Program-made: the position numbers and the translations under genes
Notes under the pieces: generated by a model
The model's database searches: none
Seen by the model: only the letters and a program-made list of their open reading frames with translations
Told to the model about the DNA's origin: nothing
Shown: positions 1 to 8,689 of the stretch, in pieces
Layout: each line of letters begins with the position of its first letter
Position numbering within the stretch: the stretch's first letter is position 1
From: Phycisphaerales bacterium
GTDB taxonomy: Bacteria > Planctomycetota > Phycisphaerae > Phycisphaerales > SM1A02
Length of the DNA stretch: 64,000 bases
Assembly (NCBI GenBank): GCA_009691805.1
Contig: SIAK01000005.1
Span: 16,509 to 80,508, forward strand
Reading direction: 5' to 3'

Positions 1-878
1 AAACGCCAACCATCGAGTCTGGTCCGCAGCCCTTCATAGGCTCCTGCGACTTCAAGCAGGTTCAACCATCGTGTCGCTTCGCCATAACCTTGCGTCTCAG
101 CCTTTGCGAGCCCAAGCCCAAGAATCGTTGATGCAAACGCTTCTTCGCCGCGCAAATCGAGCGACACTTCACCTGGTTCGAGGCGGCCATTCCGAGCGCC
201 CGCGATTTCCATAAAAATCTGCGCCGCGGTTTCAGCGTCGGAGATCGTGTCGCTCAACTGACCTTTGTACAGATGCGCCCAACCGCGAAGAAATCGACAC
301 TGTGTCGCGATCATCTCCGCACGCTGAATATCCGCGCGCGCGAGATCCTGCGTCAATCCAACCAGCGAATCCATGCGCCGATCAAGATCCCGCGCGCTCT
401 TGAGCGATTGCGTCTGCAATCGTTCAAGCACCGGCAGCGCAAGCGCAAGTTCCGCCAACGCGATCGATGTCGCGTCGGCCTTGCCTCGCACCGCTGCGCG
501 CATGTCCTCCGCAATCTCGGCGGCAGTTCGATAGTGCGCGCGTGCGATCGCGAGATCGAGCCACCGCGCCGCGTCGCCATCATTCTCGCCAAGTGCTGCG
601 CCCGCGCGCACGACTAAAGTTTCTCGTTCAGCACCGCGCGCGGAAAGGTCAAGCAGCCGCGCGTAGGTGGAACTCAACCGCTCGCGCACGCGCTTGAGTT
701 CTTCACCTGTCGTGTCCTTGGTGAGCAACTCGAGCCGCGTCGCAAGCAGACCATCGAGGTTGTGTGCTTCAAGCCAATCGGCGAGTTCGTCGCCGCGCGC
801 GGGTGCTGCGAGCATGACGAACGCGACGCTCCAGAGAGCGAAGTGTCGGCAAAGTGTTGATCGGGCGCGAAGTCGCAT
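1..878 (-). CDS. Exported protein of unknown function, C-terminus cut by window edge
   Basis: An open frame runs from an ATG at 878 to the window edge, at least 292 residues. The first ~29 residues look like a Sec signal peptide (Arg-rich start, then LWSVAFVMLAAPARG before DELADW). The rest is Ala/Leu/Glu/Arg-rich helical sequence such as RAHYRTAAEIAEDMR and TILGLGLAKAETQGYGEA, which suggests a TPR-like or other helical repeat, though no family is recognised. It starts 11 bases after the second exbD stop, so it is the last visible gene of the VWA-ExbB-ExbD operon and is probably a periplasmic partner of that system. Confidence 0.75.
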   Translation of the reverse strand, partial: MRLRARSTLCRHFALWSVAFVMLAAPARGDELADWLEAHNLDGLLATRLELLTKDTTGEELKRVRERLSSTYARLLDLSARGAERETLVVRAGAALGENDGDAARWLDLAIARAHYRTAAEIAEDMRAAVRGKADATSIALAELALALPVLERLQTQSLKSARDLDRRMDSLVGLTQDLARADIQRAEMIATQCRFLRGWAHLYKGQLSDTISDAETAAQIFMEIAGARNGRLEPGEVSLDLRGEEAFASTILGLGLAKAETQGYGEATRWLNLLEVAGAYEGLRTRLDGWR

Positions 879-889
879 CGGGTTCTCAA

Positions 890-1303
890 TCAATGAAACG
901 GAACGTACGTCACACTCGTGTATCCAGCATCATGCGCAGCCTGCACCGCTGTTGCTGCAAATCCAAAGTCGACACCATCACGGACTCGTACAAAGACGCT
1001 GTCTTCGGGGTTGAGTGCGCGCAACGCTTCCGTCAGCGACGCTTTATCCATGTAGGTTGCTCCGCCGATGCGATACAGCCGCACGCCGCCTTCTTCGAGC
1101 ACGTCGACATTCTGTGGTTCAAGATCCGTGCGTCGCTCACTGCCTCGCTGCGTGGCGAGATTGGGATCGAGTTGCGCCTCGCGCGACGATGCGGATTGCG
1201 TGAAGATGAAGTAGCTCAGCAGCAAAAATGTCGCGTCAATCATCGCCGCGAGGTTGATCTCGGGCTTGCGATCCCGTTCGCTGCTCACACGACGAAATCT
1301 CAT
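890..1303 (-). CDS. exbD: ExbD/TolR family biopolymer transport protein (second copy)
   Basis: This 137-residue protein has the ExbD/TolR plan: a short cytoplasmic N-terminus, one membrane helix starting at INLAAMIDATFLLLSYFIF around residues 17-35, then a periplasmic domain. The Asp in AAMIDATF is at the position of the proton-conducting Asp of the family. It overlaps the upstream exbD by four bases (ATGA), so translation is probably coupled. Two different ExbD paralogues side by side are common in planctomycete Exb clusters and may form a mixed ExbD dimer inside the ExbB ring; that pairing is inferred. Family assignment is secure, substrate is unknown. Confidence 0.93.
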   Translation of the reverse strand: MRFRRVSSERDRKPEINLAAMIDATFLLLSYFIFTQSASSREAQLDPNLATQRGSERRTDLEPQNVDVLEEGGVRLYRIGGATYMDKASLTEALRALNPEDSVFVRVRDGVDFGFAATAVQAAHDAGYTSVTYVPFH

Positions 1304-1728
1304 TTCGCACCGCCTTCGGTCGCAACGCGCACCGCAATGATGCCCGCTTGCGAGAGCCGCTCAAGCACATCGTTGATGAGATCTGTCCGCGCCTCGCGAT
1401 CGGCGCGCACGAGTGGGCGCAATTTCGTCACGCCTCCTTCGGTCTTCGCAGCTGCCTCCGCGACAAGTTCACCGATGCGGTCGAGCGACACCACATGCTC
1501 ATTCACCACGATGCTGCCATCCGCAAGCACATTGAGCACCACACCCGCTTGTTCATTGGTGCGGACCTCTTGCCCTGGCTCCTTCGGCAATGCCATTTCG
1601 GTGCGTGCTTGTTGCGCGGCTTGGCCCGTGACGAGAAAGAAAATCAGCAACTGAAAGACGATATCGATCAGTGGCGTCATGTCGACCACTGCACTGCGGA
1701 AAGAATTGTTGCGAGTAGCGAATCGCAT
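1300..1728 (-). CDS. exbD: ExbD/TolR family biopolymer transport protein (first copy)
   Basis: This 142-residue protein has the family hallmark VDMTPLIDIVFQLLIFFLV around residues 15-33, which carries the conserved membrane Asp, followed by a periplasmic domain ending near residue 140 (VLERLSQAGIIAVRVATEGG). It lies 23 bases after exbB and overlaps the next exbD by four bases. With ExbB it would use the proton gradient to drive a periplasmic or outer-membrane process. It is more canonical than the second copy, whose membrane motif is shifted to LAAMIDATF. Confidence 0.95.
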   Translation of the reverse strand: MRFATRNNSFRSAVVDMTPLIDIVFQLLIFFLVTGQAAQQARTEMALPKEPGQEVRTNEQAGVVLNVLADGSIVVNEHVVSLDRIGELVAEAAAKTEGGVTKLRPLVRADREARTDLINDVLERLSQAGIIAVRVATEGGAK

Positions 1729-1751
1729 GAGCAGGCATCTCGATCAGAACT

Positions 1752-2465
1752 TCAAACGCGCGTGACCTTGTTCTTGCTGGAACTCTCGATGAGCGCAACA
1801 ACTTCTTCCATCTCCACCGCCGCATCACCCGCCAGTCGATCCACTCGATTGCGGAAGAAGCTGTAGAGGGTGACGCACGGAATTGCGACGACCAAGCCTT
1901 GGAACGTCGTGATGAGCGCGATCGCGATGTTGTAGGCGAGTGCTTCGTAGTACGTTGAATCATGCGCCGCGCTCGACGCGACGGTTTCAAACGCGCCAAT
2001 CATGCCTTGCACGGTGCCGAGCAATCCCAGCAGCGGACCAACCGACCCAATCACGCCGATCACATCCATCGTGCGGTAGAGCCGCGCGGTCTGCTCGATG
2101 CCACTCTCTTCAAGTGCGCTCTTCATTTCGAACGCGCCAAACGGAGAAGCGATGAATCGCTTGAGCCCTGGTGCGAGCGTGCGCAAGAAATAGCAATCGT
2201 TCGCAGGAAGTTGCGCGTACTCCAATGCGTGTTCAAGCTGCCCGCGCGCAAGCAACTCCTTCACTGCGTTGATGCGATCTCGTGGCATCTGCACTGACGC
2301 GCGAATCTGCACGAAATGCACGATGACGAAGGCGAGTGCCACAATCGAGAGCAGCACGATGATGTAGCCAATCACGCCACCGCCCGTGATGAACTTGAGC
2401 GCGGACGTGCCAGCGCCCTGAGCATTGGTGGTACTTGCGGCTGCTTGAAGAAGAAAGTGCGTCAT
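1752..2465 (-). CDS. exbB: MotA/TolQ/ExbB proton-channel family protein
   Basis: At 237 residues this is the usual ExbB/TolQ size. An N-terminal hydrophobic helix (GYIIVLLSIVALAFVIVHF) is followed by a cytoplasmic loop and two C-terminal helices around VIGVIGSVGPLLGLLGTV (about 134-151) and ALITTFQGLVVAIPCV (about 183-198). The GPLLGLLGTV segment is the family signature. Its ATG overlaps the stop of the preceding gene by four bases. It should form the pentameric stator-like channel around the two ExbD proteins encoded just downstream. Confidence 0.95.
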   Translation of the reverse strand: MTHFLLQAAASTTNAQGAGTSALKFITGGGVIGYIIVLLSIVALAFVIVHFVQIRASVQMPRDRINAVKELLARGQLEHALEYAQLPANDCYFLRTLAPGLKRFIASPFGAFEMKSALEESGIEQTARLYRTMDVIGVIGSVGPLLGLLGTVQGMIGAFETVASSAAHDSTYYEALAYNIAIALITTFQGLVVAIPCVTLYSFFRNRVDRLAGDAAVEMEEVVALIESSSKNKVTRV

Positions 2466-3604
2466 GGAGTTTGCTTCCTATCCGATTCCGTTGCAGTCGC
2501 TGCGGCTGCTGATTTCTGTTTGGAGTCTGTGAAAAACGGGTCGCCATCGTAACTCGCGCCGATACGCTCAATCGTGGACGCGCTCTTCGCATCGCCGCGT
2601 TCGCGACACGCTGCGGCTGCTTCGTGGAGTGCCAATCGACCGAGCGCTGTATTGCCCTGCGTTGCGGCCACGCTGAGGAGTTCAAGCGTTCCCTCTTCAC
2701 GCGCGGACGATTCCGCGCGTTGCACCAAGGCACGACCGATTGTCATCGATCGCCACGCAAGCAATTCGCGCGGCGCGTCGCCGCCGCCTGAAGTTCGCGC
2801 AAGCGCGAGAAATCCATCGGCGAGTTTCTTGCGCTCGCGATCATCCGTTGCAAGCGCGAGCTCTTCAAGTGAGGCAAGGAGTTGCTCACCGAGCGGCGCA
2901 TCGCTTGCAAGTGCGACATGCTGAGGCGCGTTGCGCAAGAGGCGTGCGAATCGCTGCGCCATCAATGCTGTTTTTGTTGCCTCGCGCGCCGCACTGTCCA
3001 GTGCTTCGGCTGCGCGAGTGGCAGTCTCATCCGCCGCAAAGGGAGTGATTCCGCTCGAGAAAAGCGTGGACGGCTCGAGCACCCCGGGCAACGAGGCAAA
3101 GGGCGCGTCCGCCGATGTTGCGTGCGTTGCAGCGTTCTCCGCCACGATGATCCACGGCTCAAGCGCGCCCACCATGTCGCCGCGCGCGAGTGCGCAGCGC
3201 AACAAACCTTCTGCCGTGATCGACGCGAGATCACCTTTGTGAACACGCATCGAACCCCACACTTCGCGCAGCAACGGCTCGGCAAGTTCGTAGTCGCCGC
3301 GCAGGAGTCGCATGCGCCCGCGCCAGAGCGTTTCGCCCCCCTTCAATTGCGCGTCGATGTTGGCAGGCGCAGTTGTGCCGCGCACCGCACGCACTTGATC
3401 CCATCGCACAAACTGATCGACTCCATCAACGCGCTTCACGCGCAACCCAGATTCTTCGACGATCGCTGACGATCCTTCGAGCAGCGCCGCGCCATCTCGC
3501 AAGTCGAGTTGCACATCGGCACTCGCGAGTTGCAGGCAAGCACACGCCGCACTCAGCGCAAGCAGTGCGCGTGAAACTCGAAGTGATGCGGAGGAGTCAT
3601 GCAT
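2462..3604 (-). CDS. Exported protein of unknown function in the Exb operon
   Basis: This 380-residue protein starts with a signal-peptide-like segment (ALLALSAACACLQLASA, cleavage probably before DVQLDL). Residues ~31-80 resemble a small beta domain (VQLDLRDGAALLEGSSAIVEE) and the remainder is helical and Ala/Leu-rich, again suggesting TPR-like repeats. The C-terminus is polar (DSKQKSAAAATATESDRKQ). The stop overlaps the exbB start, so it is co-translated with the channel. No family is recognised. It is probably a periplasmic accessory, as is the gene ending the operon. Confidence 0.8.
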   Translation of the reverse strand: MHDSSASLRVSRALLALSAACACLQLASADVQLDLRDGAALLEGSSAIVEESGLRVKRVDGVDQFVRWDQVRAVRGTTAPANIDAQLKGGETLWRGRMRLLRGDYELAEPLLREVWGSMRVHKGDLASITAEGLLRCALARGDMVGALEPWIIVAENAATHATSADAPFASLPGVLEPSTLFSSGITPFAADETATRAAEALDSAAREATKTALMAQRFARLLRNAPQHVALASDAPLGEQLLASLEELALATDDRERKKLADGFLALARTSGGGDAPRELLAWRSMTIGRALVQRAESSAREEGTLELLSVAATQGNTALGRLALHEAAAACRERGDAKSASTIERIGASYDGDPFFTDSKQKSAAAATATESDRKQTP

Positions 3605-3649
3605 GGGAGGAGAAGTCCGGTGAGGTCAAACGGTTCATGTTCGGCGCGT

Positions 3650-4693
3650 TCAAGGTCCTGCTGGAATCGTGATGCGAACACCGCCCGTCACAGGGACATA
3701 TCGAAAAACGCCCTCGTTTTCTCGTGCAATCTCCTCAAGTCCCGCGCGACCGGATTCCGAACCGAAACAGATTGTGTTGATGATCGACGCGCGCCGTTGC
3801 TTGTGATTGAGGCGCGTGATCTCGCTCGGACCATCTCCAGGAATCTCGCCGTCGGTGAGGAAAAAAATGACATCGGGAGATGCTGGCAATTCGAACACAC
3901 GTTCGAATGAGGTCATCGGATACGTGCCGCCGCCAGGCGCTTGCTCCTCGAGCCACTTCTTCATGCGCAAGATGTTGCCCCTCGTCGCGCGAATCCAACT
4001 CTCTTCCCAATCAGGAATGCGGCGATCGTCGGAGAAGAGCACCACGTACAGACTCGCGAAATCAGGAAGCGCCGCGATCGAGCGCTTGAGTTCGGTCATC
4101 GCAACGACAAACCGATCATCCATCTGCATGGATCCCGAAACATCGACGATGAATGCGAATCGCGTGCCGCGACCACCGACACCGAAGAAACTTGTGCCGC
4201 CACCTCCGCGACCACTTCCGATACCAATCCCCTGACCAGGTCCACTAGAACCAACGATGCCGCCAGGTCCTGGTGCTTCAATCATGCCGAAACTATTTTG
4301 CGTGGGATCACCGCTCGCGAGATCCGCACTGAGCGCCGGAATCTCATCAGGATCAGGCATGATCTCACCCGCTGCAAGTGGAGACGGATCAGGCAGCTCG
4401 ACATCTTCATTCGGCGTCACAGGTTCCTGCGCGCTCGCGAGATTGATCTCGACAGGCGCGTCCATGCGACGCTCCGCTTCCGCAGGTTGTCGATACCACC
4501 AAAGCGAAAGCATCATGGAGATATGCACAACAAGTGAAACGGCAAACGCGAAAAGTAAAATGTGAACCCAATACTCTCGCGAGTAGCGGCGGCGCTCGAG
4601 ATCCGCGGGTCGCGCGTACACAGGCGCACCACCTTGGGTCTTCACCGAAGTGGGCGCGCTGAGATCGCGAGGTTGATTTGCGGGAACTTGCAT
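3650..4693 (-). CDS. Membrane-anchored von Willebrand factor A domain protein
   Basis: With the ATG at 4693 the protein has 347 residues. That start has an AGGGA ribosome site six bases upstream and leaves room for the divergent pyrH; the frame opens further back to a GTG at 4825, which is less likely. One membrane helix lies at about 40-66 (ILLFAFAVSLVVHISMML). A Pro/Gly-rich linker follows, then a VWA domain from about residue 178 with the metal-site motif DVSGSM near 184 and FFLTDGEIPG further on. VWA proteins beside ExbB/ExbD occur widely in planctomycetes. Here it leads the operon and probably senses or binds a ligand at the cell surface; the ligand is unknown. Confidence 0.88.
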   Translation of the reverse strand: MQVPANQPRDLSAPTSVKTQGGAPVYARPADLERRRYSREYWVHILLFAFAVSLVVHISMMLSLWWYRQPAEAERRMDAPVEINLASAQEPVTPNEDVELPDPSPLAAGEIMPDPDEIPALSADLASGDPTQNSFGMIEAPGPGGIVGSSGPGQGIGIGSGRGGGGTSFFGVGGRGTRFAFIVDVSGSMQMDDRFVVAMTELKRSIAALPDFASLYVVLFSDDRRIPDWEESWIRATRGNILRMKKWLEEQAPGGGTYPMTSFERVFELPASPDVIFFLTDGEIPGDGPSEITRLNHKQRRASIINTICFGSESGRAGLEEIARENEGVFRYVPVTGGVRITIPAGP

Positions 4694-4854
4694 GAAATCC
4701 CTGCTGAAAAACGCATCACCTACCCAACGTCGGGTGGTTCTGTAAGTTTCTACGAGAACGTGGATGAAGTGCGACCCGAAGCCCTGCAAAAAATCAAGAA
4801 TTCGCAGAGAATGCGATCCGCCCACGCCGCGACCAACGCCTCCGAGAATTCACC

Positions 4855-5580
4855 ATGCCGATGAGCCGCCCCAAGAATCGCATCCTCCTCAAGATTTCTG
4901 GAGAGAGTCTCGCGCAGTCAGGCCAACTTGGAATCAGCACCGAGGAGTTAAAGCTCATCGCGAACGAGATTGTCGCCGCAGCAGACCTCGGCGGCGAAAT
5001 CGCTGTCGTGGTCGGCGGTGGAAACATCGTGCGCGGCGCAAAGTTGGCGGCAAGCGGCATCATTCATCAATCGACCGCAGATTACATGGGCATGTTGGCG
5101 ACGGTCATGAATGGCATGGCTCTGAAGGAGGTCATCGAAGAACTCGGTCGCCCCGCACGCATCATGAGCGCGATCAACGTTCCCGCGGTTGCGGAGCCGT
5201 TCATCCGCGCGCGGGCGGTCCGCCACCTTGAGAAGGGGCGTGTGGTTGTCCTTGTTGCGGGTACAGGAAATCCGTTCTTCACCACCGATACTTGCGCGTC
5301 TCTACGAGCCATCGAACTCAACGCGAGCATTCTGTTGAAGGCGACCAAGGTCGATGGAATCTATTCCGCCGACCCCAAACTGCATCCCTCCGCCACGCGC
5401 TACGACTCGCTCACATTCGCCGAGGCAATCGCGCAAAAACTGGGAGTGATGGATCTCACAGCGCTCACGATGTGCATGGAACACGACCTCCCCGTCTGCG
5501 TCTTCGACTACCGCATCGCGGGCAACATCAAGCGTGTTGTGAGCGGAGAACGCATCGGAACGCTCGTCACAAAGGCTTGA
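4855..5580 (+). CDS. pyrH: UMP kinase
   Basis: The 241-residue protein matches hexameric bacterial UMP kinases of the amino acid kinase fold. It begins RILLKISGESL and has the nucleotide-binding GGGNIVRG, the UMP-site region ADYMGMLATVMNG, VLVAGTGNPFFTTDT, and KATKVDGIYSADP. It phosphorylates UMP to UDP with ATP. Its pairing with frr just downstream is a common bacterial order (often with tsf, which is absent here). ATG at 4855; a second in-frame ATG lies two codons later. Confidence 0.97.
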   Translation: MPMSRPKNRILLKISGESLAQSGQLGISTEELKLIANEIVAAADLGGEIAVVVGGGNIVRGAKLAASGIIHQSTADYMGMLATVMNGMALKEVIEELGRPARIMSAINVPAVAEPFIRARAVRHLEKGRVVVLVAGTGNPFFTTDTCASLRAIELNASILLKATKVDGIYSADPKLHPSATRYDSLTFAEAIAQKLGVMDLTALTMCMEHDLPVCVFDYRIAGNIKRVVSGERIGTLVTKA

Positions 5581-5648
5581 AATAGGCTGCAGTCCCCCTC
5601 GCTTAGTCGCAACTGCTTCGGCAACTGCGCGGTATCCTCCTCGCTCTC

Positions 5649-6215
5649 ATGGACATCGACACAATCATTCTCGAGACCGACGACCGCATGCAGAAAACCA
5701 CGGACTACCTGCAGAAGGAACTCCGAGGCATGCGCACGGGACGAGCGACGAGTGCGCTGCTTGAGTATGTGAAGGTCGAGTACTACGGATCGCACACCGA
5801 TCTGCGTGAACTCGCGATCGTGAATGTCGCCGATGCGACGCAGCTGATCGTGAAGCCTTTCGACCCAAGTTCGAAGCATGAGATCGTGAAAGCGATTGAA
5901 GCTGCTGGTGTCGGCGCGCGCGCGCAGGTTGAAGGCAATGCGATTCGCGTGAGCGTCCCCGCTCCGTCGTCTGATCGACGCAAGCAACTCGTTGTTCAAG
6001 TGAAAAAGATCGCGGAGGAATCCAAGATCGCGATTCGCAACGAACGCCGCGATTGCAATAAGGCCGTTGAACACTTGGTCGCCGACAAGAAAAATGCGAT
6101 CCCCGAGGACTCTGCGAAGAAGTCCAAGGAAGAGATCGATGAGATGACGAAGAAGTACTGCGAGCGCGTTGATGAACTTGCAGAGAAGAAAGTCACGGAG
6201 ATTGAGGAAGTCTGA
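5649..6215 (+). CDS. frr: Ribosome recycling factor
   Basis: The 188-residue length and sequence fit RRF: LRGMRTGRATSALLEYVKVEYYGS near the start, the IVKPFDPSS segment, NAIRVSVPAPSSDRRKQL, and a helical C-terminus (EIDEMTKKYCERVDELAEKKVTEIEEV). RRF works with EF-G to split post-termination ribosomes. It follows pyrH by 68 bases and probably shares its transcript. No clear Shine-Dalgarno precedes the ATG. Confidence 0.97.
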   Translation: MDIDTIILETDDRMQKTTDYLQKELRGMRTGRATSALLEYVKVEYYGSHTDLRELAIVNVADATQLIVKPFDPSSKHEIVKAIEAAGVGARAQVEGNAIRVSVPAPSSDRRKQLVVQVKKIAEESKIAIRNERRDCNKAVEHLVADKKNAIPEDSAKKSKEEIDEMTKKYCERVDELAEKKVTEIEEV

Positions 6216-6216
6216 G

Positions 6217-6239
6217 CAGTCGTCCTTGTCGCACGACTG
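6217..6239 (+). terminator. Inverted repeat after frr, possible terminator
   Basis: A perfect 7-base inverted repeat (cagtcgt / acgactg) with a 9-base loop begins two bases after the frr stop codon. No uridine tract follows, so it may be a Rho-dependent or RNA-stabilising hairpin and not an intrinsic terminator. Confidence 0.35.
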
Positions 6240-6322
6240 ACCTCTATCGTCGAAGACGCTCTTTCTCCACGCAGGCGTGCTCTCCTACAGACGCCTCGTG
6301 ACGATGGATTCTCTATGTTTCA

Positions 6323-6352
6323 TGACCTTATTGAGGTCGTGCACCGACCTCA
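6323..6352 (+). promoter_or_regulatory. Three alternating GACCT/AGGTC arms upstream of the beta-helix gene
   Basis: The stretch carries gacct, then aggtc, then gacct. The second and third arms form a perfect 8-base stem (tgaggtcg 6332-6339 with cgacctca 6345-6352, loop 5). The first and second arms form a competing 5-base stem. The element ends 11 bases before the probable start of the beta-helix gene, where an RNA switch or a dimeric protein could act on translation. Function is inferred only. Confidence 0.3.
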
Positions 6353-6363
6353 GCTCCTTCCCT

Positions 6364-8664
6364 ATGCAACCTTCCGCGCACCCACGGTTCCTCTCCTTCG
6401 TCCCTGCGAGCATTGTGTTGGCTGCGATGCTCACCACAGCCAACGCGCAGACTCCGACAATCGTTGTTGACGCAGACAACACGGTCATCACGCAGAGCGT
6501 GGCTGTTGTGCCGATTATTGGCGTGCTCATGGATACCGACTTGAATGGTGTGGTGCACGTCAAGGGTGATCCTGAAGGCAGGCCGATCACGGTTGACTTT
6601 GGTGGCGGACTTCTGCTCGGGAGCGCACTCTCCTCGGAACGATTGACCGGCATCGGCATTGTCGTCACCGGTAAGAATGTCACCCTGCGCAACGGCAAAG
6701 TGAAGGGTTTTAAAGTCGGCATTCAGGGTGTCGGGTGCGACGGACTCGTCCTTGAAGACTTCGACACCAGCGACAATTACGCGCAGCTCTTGCAATCCAA
6801 GCCATGGAAGGAACAGGGCGCAGATTGGCTGTTTCCGCATCAAAACGATGCGGGCGAGTGGGCGCAACAGCACGGCGCTGGAGTGTCTGTTTCGAACGCG
6901 ACGGGCATCACGATTCGCAACGTCACAAACCTTCGCACACAGAATGGCATTCTGCTTTCGCGCGTGAACAACTCCAAAGTCTACGACAACGATTGTTCGT
7001 TCTTGTCAGGTTGGGGACTGGCGATGTGGCGCTCGAATCGCAACACAATCGCGCGCAACAGTTTCGACTTCTGCATTCGCGGTTACTCGAACGGCATCTA
7101 CGCGCGCGGACAAGATTCCGCTGGCATCTTGCTCTTCGAACAATGCAGCGACAACGTGCTTGCACTCAATAGCTGCACGCACTCGGGCGATGGTATCTTT
7201 GGATTTGCAGGGCGCGAAGCACTTGGCGAGAGCCCAAGCCCCGTTCCAGTCAGCGACACGAACGACCCTTACGAGTGGTATCGCGGTCGCGGCTGCAACA
7301 ACAACCAAATCATTGCGAACGATCTCTCCTTCTCCTCCGCGCACGGCTTGGAGATGACGTTTAGTTTCGGCAATCAAGTGCTGCGCAATCGGTTCGAAGG
7401 CAACGGTTTCTGCGGGATTTGGGGCGGTTATTCGCGCAACACGCTCATCGCATTCAACACATTCGAAGGCAACGGCGGCGCAGGACACGGGCGCGAGCGT
7501 GGTGGCATTGCGATGGAACATGCGCAAGGCACGCAGATCGAAGACAACCAGTTTTCACTCGATGCGCAAGGCATCGCGTTCTGGATGGATGAGGACGCTG
7601 GACTTGCGAAGTTGCCTTGGGCTGCAGCGAATGGCACGGAGACGAAATCCAACCGAGTGCAATCCAACGTCTTCACGAAGGAAGATCAGGCAATCGTGTT
7701 GATCGGCACGAGTGCGACGGTGCTCGATCACAACAAGTTTGTCGATTGCCCTGTTGAAGTCGTCGAAGAAAACGCTTCCGACACGAAACAAAGCGATGCG
7801 GGTCTCGCCTCCTGTGCGCCGACAAGTGCCGCAATCGACGCTCTGCTCGCAGCATTGCCTGGCTCACGCGCCGCAGTCGGACTTCGCGATGCGCTGCGCG
7901 GACGCGATCGCATCGTCATGCTCGATCGCGGTCCGTACATGTGGGATCGACCGATCATCGTGCGATTAAATCAGTCGCAGAACCGTGCGCAGTATGGGCT
8001 GCACGGATTTCCGAAGTTGGTTGGCGCAGACGTGCTTGGTCGAGGACCACTCTTTGTCGGAGTCGCGCGCGATGATCGCGGCGCAGAGATCGCGGCGGAT
8101 CCCGCAGGCTTCGTGACCCCCTACATCCTGCAAGTTCGCGGCATTAACAAACTGAAGGTTCGACACAGCGACATCCTCGCTCCTGCGGAGTGGAAGACGC
8201 GACTCTTCGAATTGAAAAACGCCACCGGCGCGGTCGATCCAAGCAAGGATAATGCGGCGTTTCAAGCACTTTCCGCAGAACAAGAGATCGAGTTCGTCTT
8301 CCGTGAACTCTCGTTCGAGTATGGCAACGGCGCACCGCAAAACGCGATTGACGATCCTGACGTGCGCAAACTCACCCTGCCCGCCGATGGGTTCGGCATG
8401 ATTGCGGAGACGACCTTGCACTTCATTCCCGGCAAGTACCGCATCCACCTCGAAACCCGCGATGCCGCTCGTCTCACGTTGGATGGACGGATCGTGATCG
8501 ATCAGTTCAGCCGCACGCAAGACAATGGCATCGTCGACGATGCGTTTGCATTTGAGATCACGGAAGAACGAGATGTTCCCATCAAGGTTGAACACTTTGA
8601 TACTGTTGGCGAAGCGCACCTGCGCATCTACTTCGAAGCGATTGACCCGATCATCAAGGGCTGA
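6364..8664 (+). CDS. Secreted right-handed beta-helix (NosD-like) protein with C-terminal PA14-like domain
   Basis: The ATG at 6364 gives 766 residues and a clear signal peptide ending ANAQ before TPTIVVDAD. The frame opens earlier at 6277, but that extension is not signal-like. Residues ~60-480 are parallel beta-helix repeats rich in N/G turns (VRNGKVKGFKVGIQG, ITIRNVTNLRTQNGILLSR, NRFEGNGFCGIWGGYSRNT, IEDNQFSLDAQGIAFWM). These folds usually bind or cleave polysaccharide. The last ~120 residues look like a PA14 carbohydrate-binding domain (GFGMIAETTLHFIPGKYRI, ARLTLDGRIVIDQF, GEAHLRIYFE). The catalytic class cannot be fixed by eye. The gene stands alone between frr and nrdR. Confidence 0.85.
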   Translation: MQPSAHPRFLSFVPASIVLAAMLTTANAQTPTIVVDADNTVITQSVAVVPIIGVLMDTDLNGVVHVKGDPEGRPITVDFGGGLLLGSALSSERLTGIGIVVTGKNVTLRNGKVKGFKVGIQGVGCDGLVLEDFDTSDNYAQLLQSKPWKEQGADWLFPHQNDAGEWAQQHGAGVSVSNATGITIRNVTNLRTQNGILLSRVNNSKVYDNDCSFLSGWGLAMWRSNRNTIARNSFDFCIRGYSNGIYARGQDSAGILLFEQCSDNVLALNSCTHSGDGIFGFAGREALGESPSPVPVSDTNDPYEWYRGRGCNNNQIIANDLSFSSAHGLEMTFSFGNQVLRNRFEGNGFCGIWGGYSRNTLIAFNTFEGNGGAGHGRERGGIAMEHAQGTQIEDNQFSLDAQGIAFWMDEDAGLAKLPWAAANGTETKSNRVQSNVFTKEDQAIVLIGTSATVLDHNKFVDCPVEVVEENASDTKQSDAGLASCAPTSAAIDALLAALPGSRAAVGLRDALRGRDRIVMLDRGPYMWDRPIIVRLNQSQNRAQYGLHGFPKLVGADVLGRGPLFVGVARDDRGAEIAADPAGFVTPYILQVRGINKLKVRHSDILAPAEWKTRLFELKNATGAVDPSKDNAAFQALSAEQEIEFVFRELSFEYGNGAPQNAIDDPDVRKLTLPADGFGMIAETTLHFIPGKYRIHLETRDAARLTLDGRIVIDQFSRTQDNGIVDDAFAFEITEERDVPIKVEHFDTVGEAHLRIYFEAIDPIIKG

Positions 8665-8689
8665 GCAATCCGAGTGCAGAGGACCGATC

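Noticed and set aside
4694..4825. N-terminal extension of the VWA protein to a GTG at 4825
   Set aside because: It would leave 29 bases to the divergent pyrH start, and the ATG at 4693 has a ribosome site and gives a normal membrane topology.
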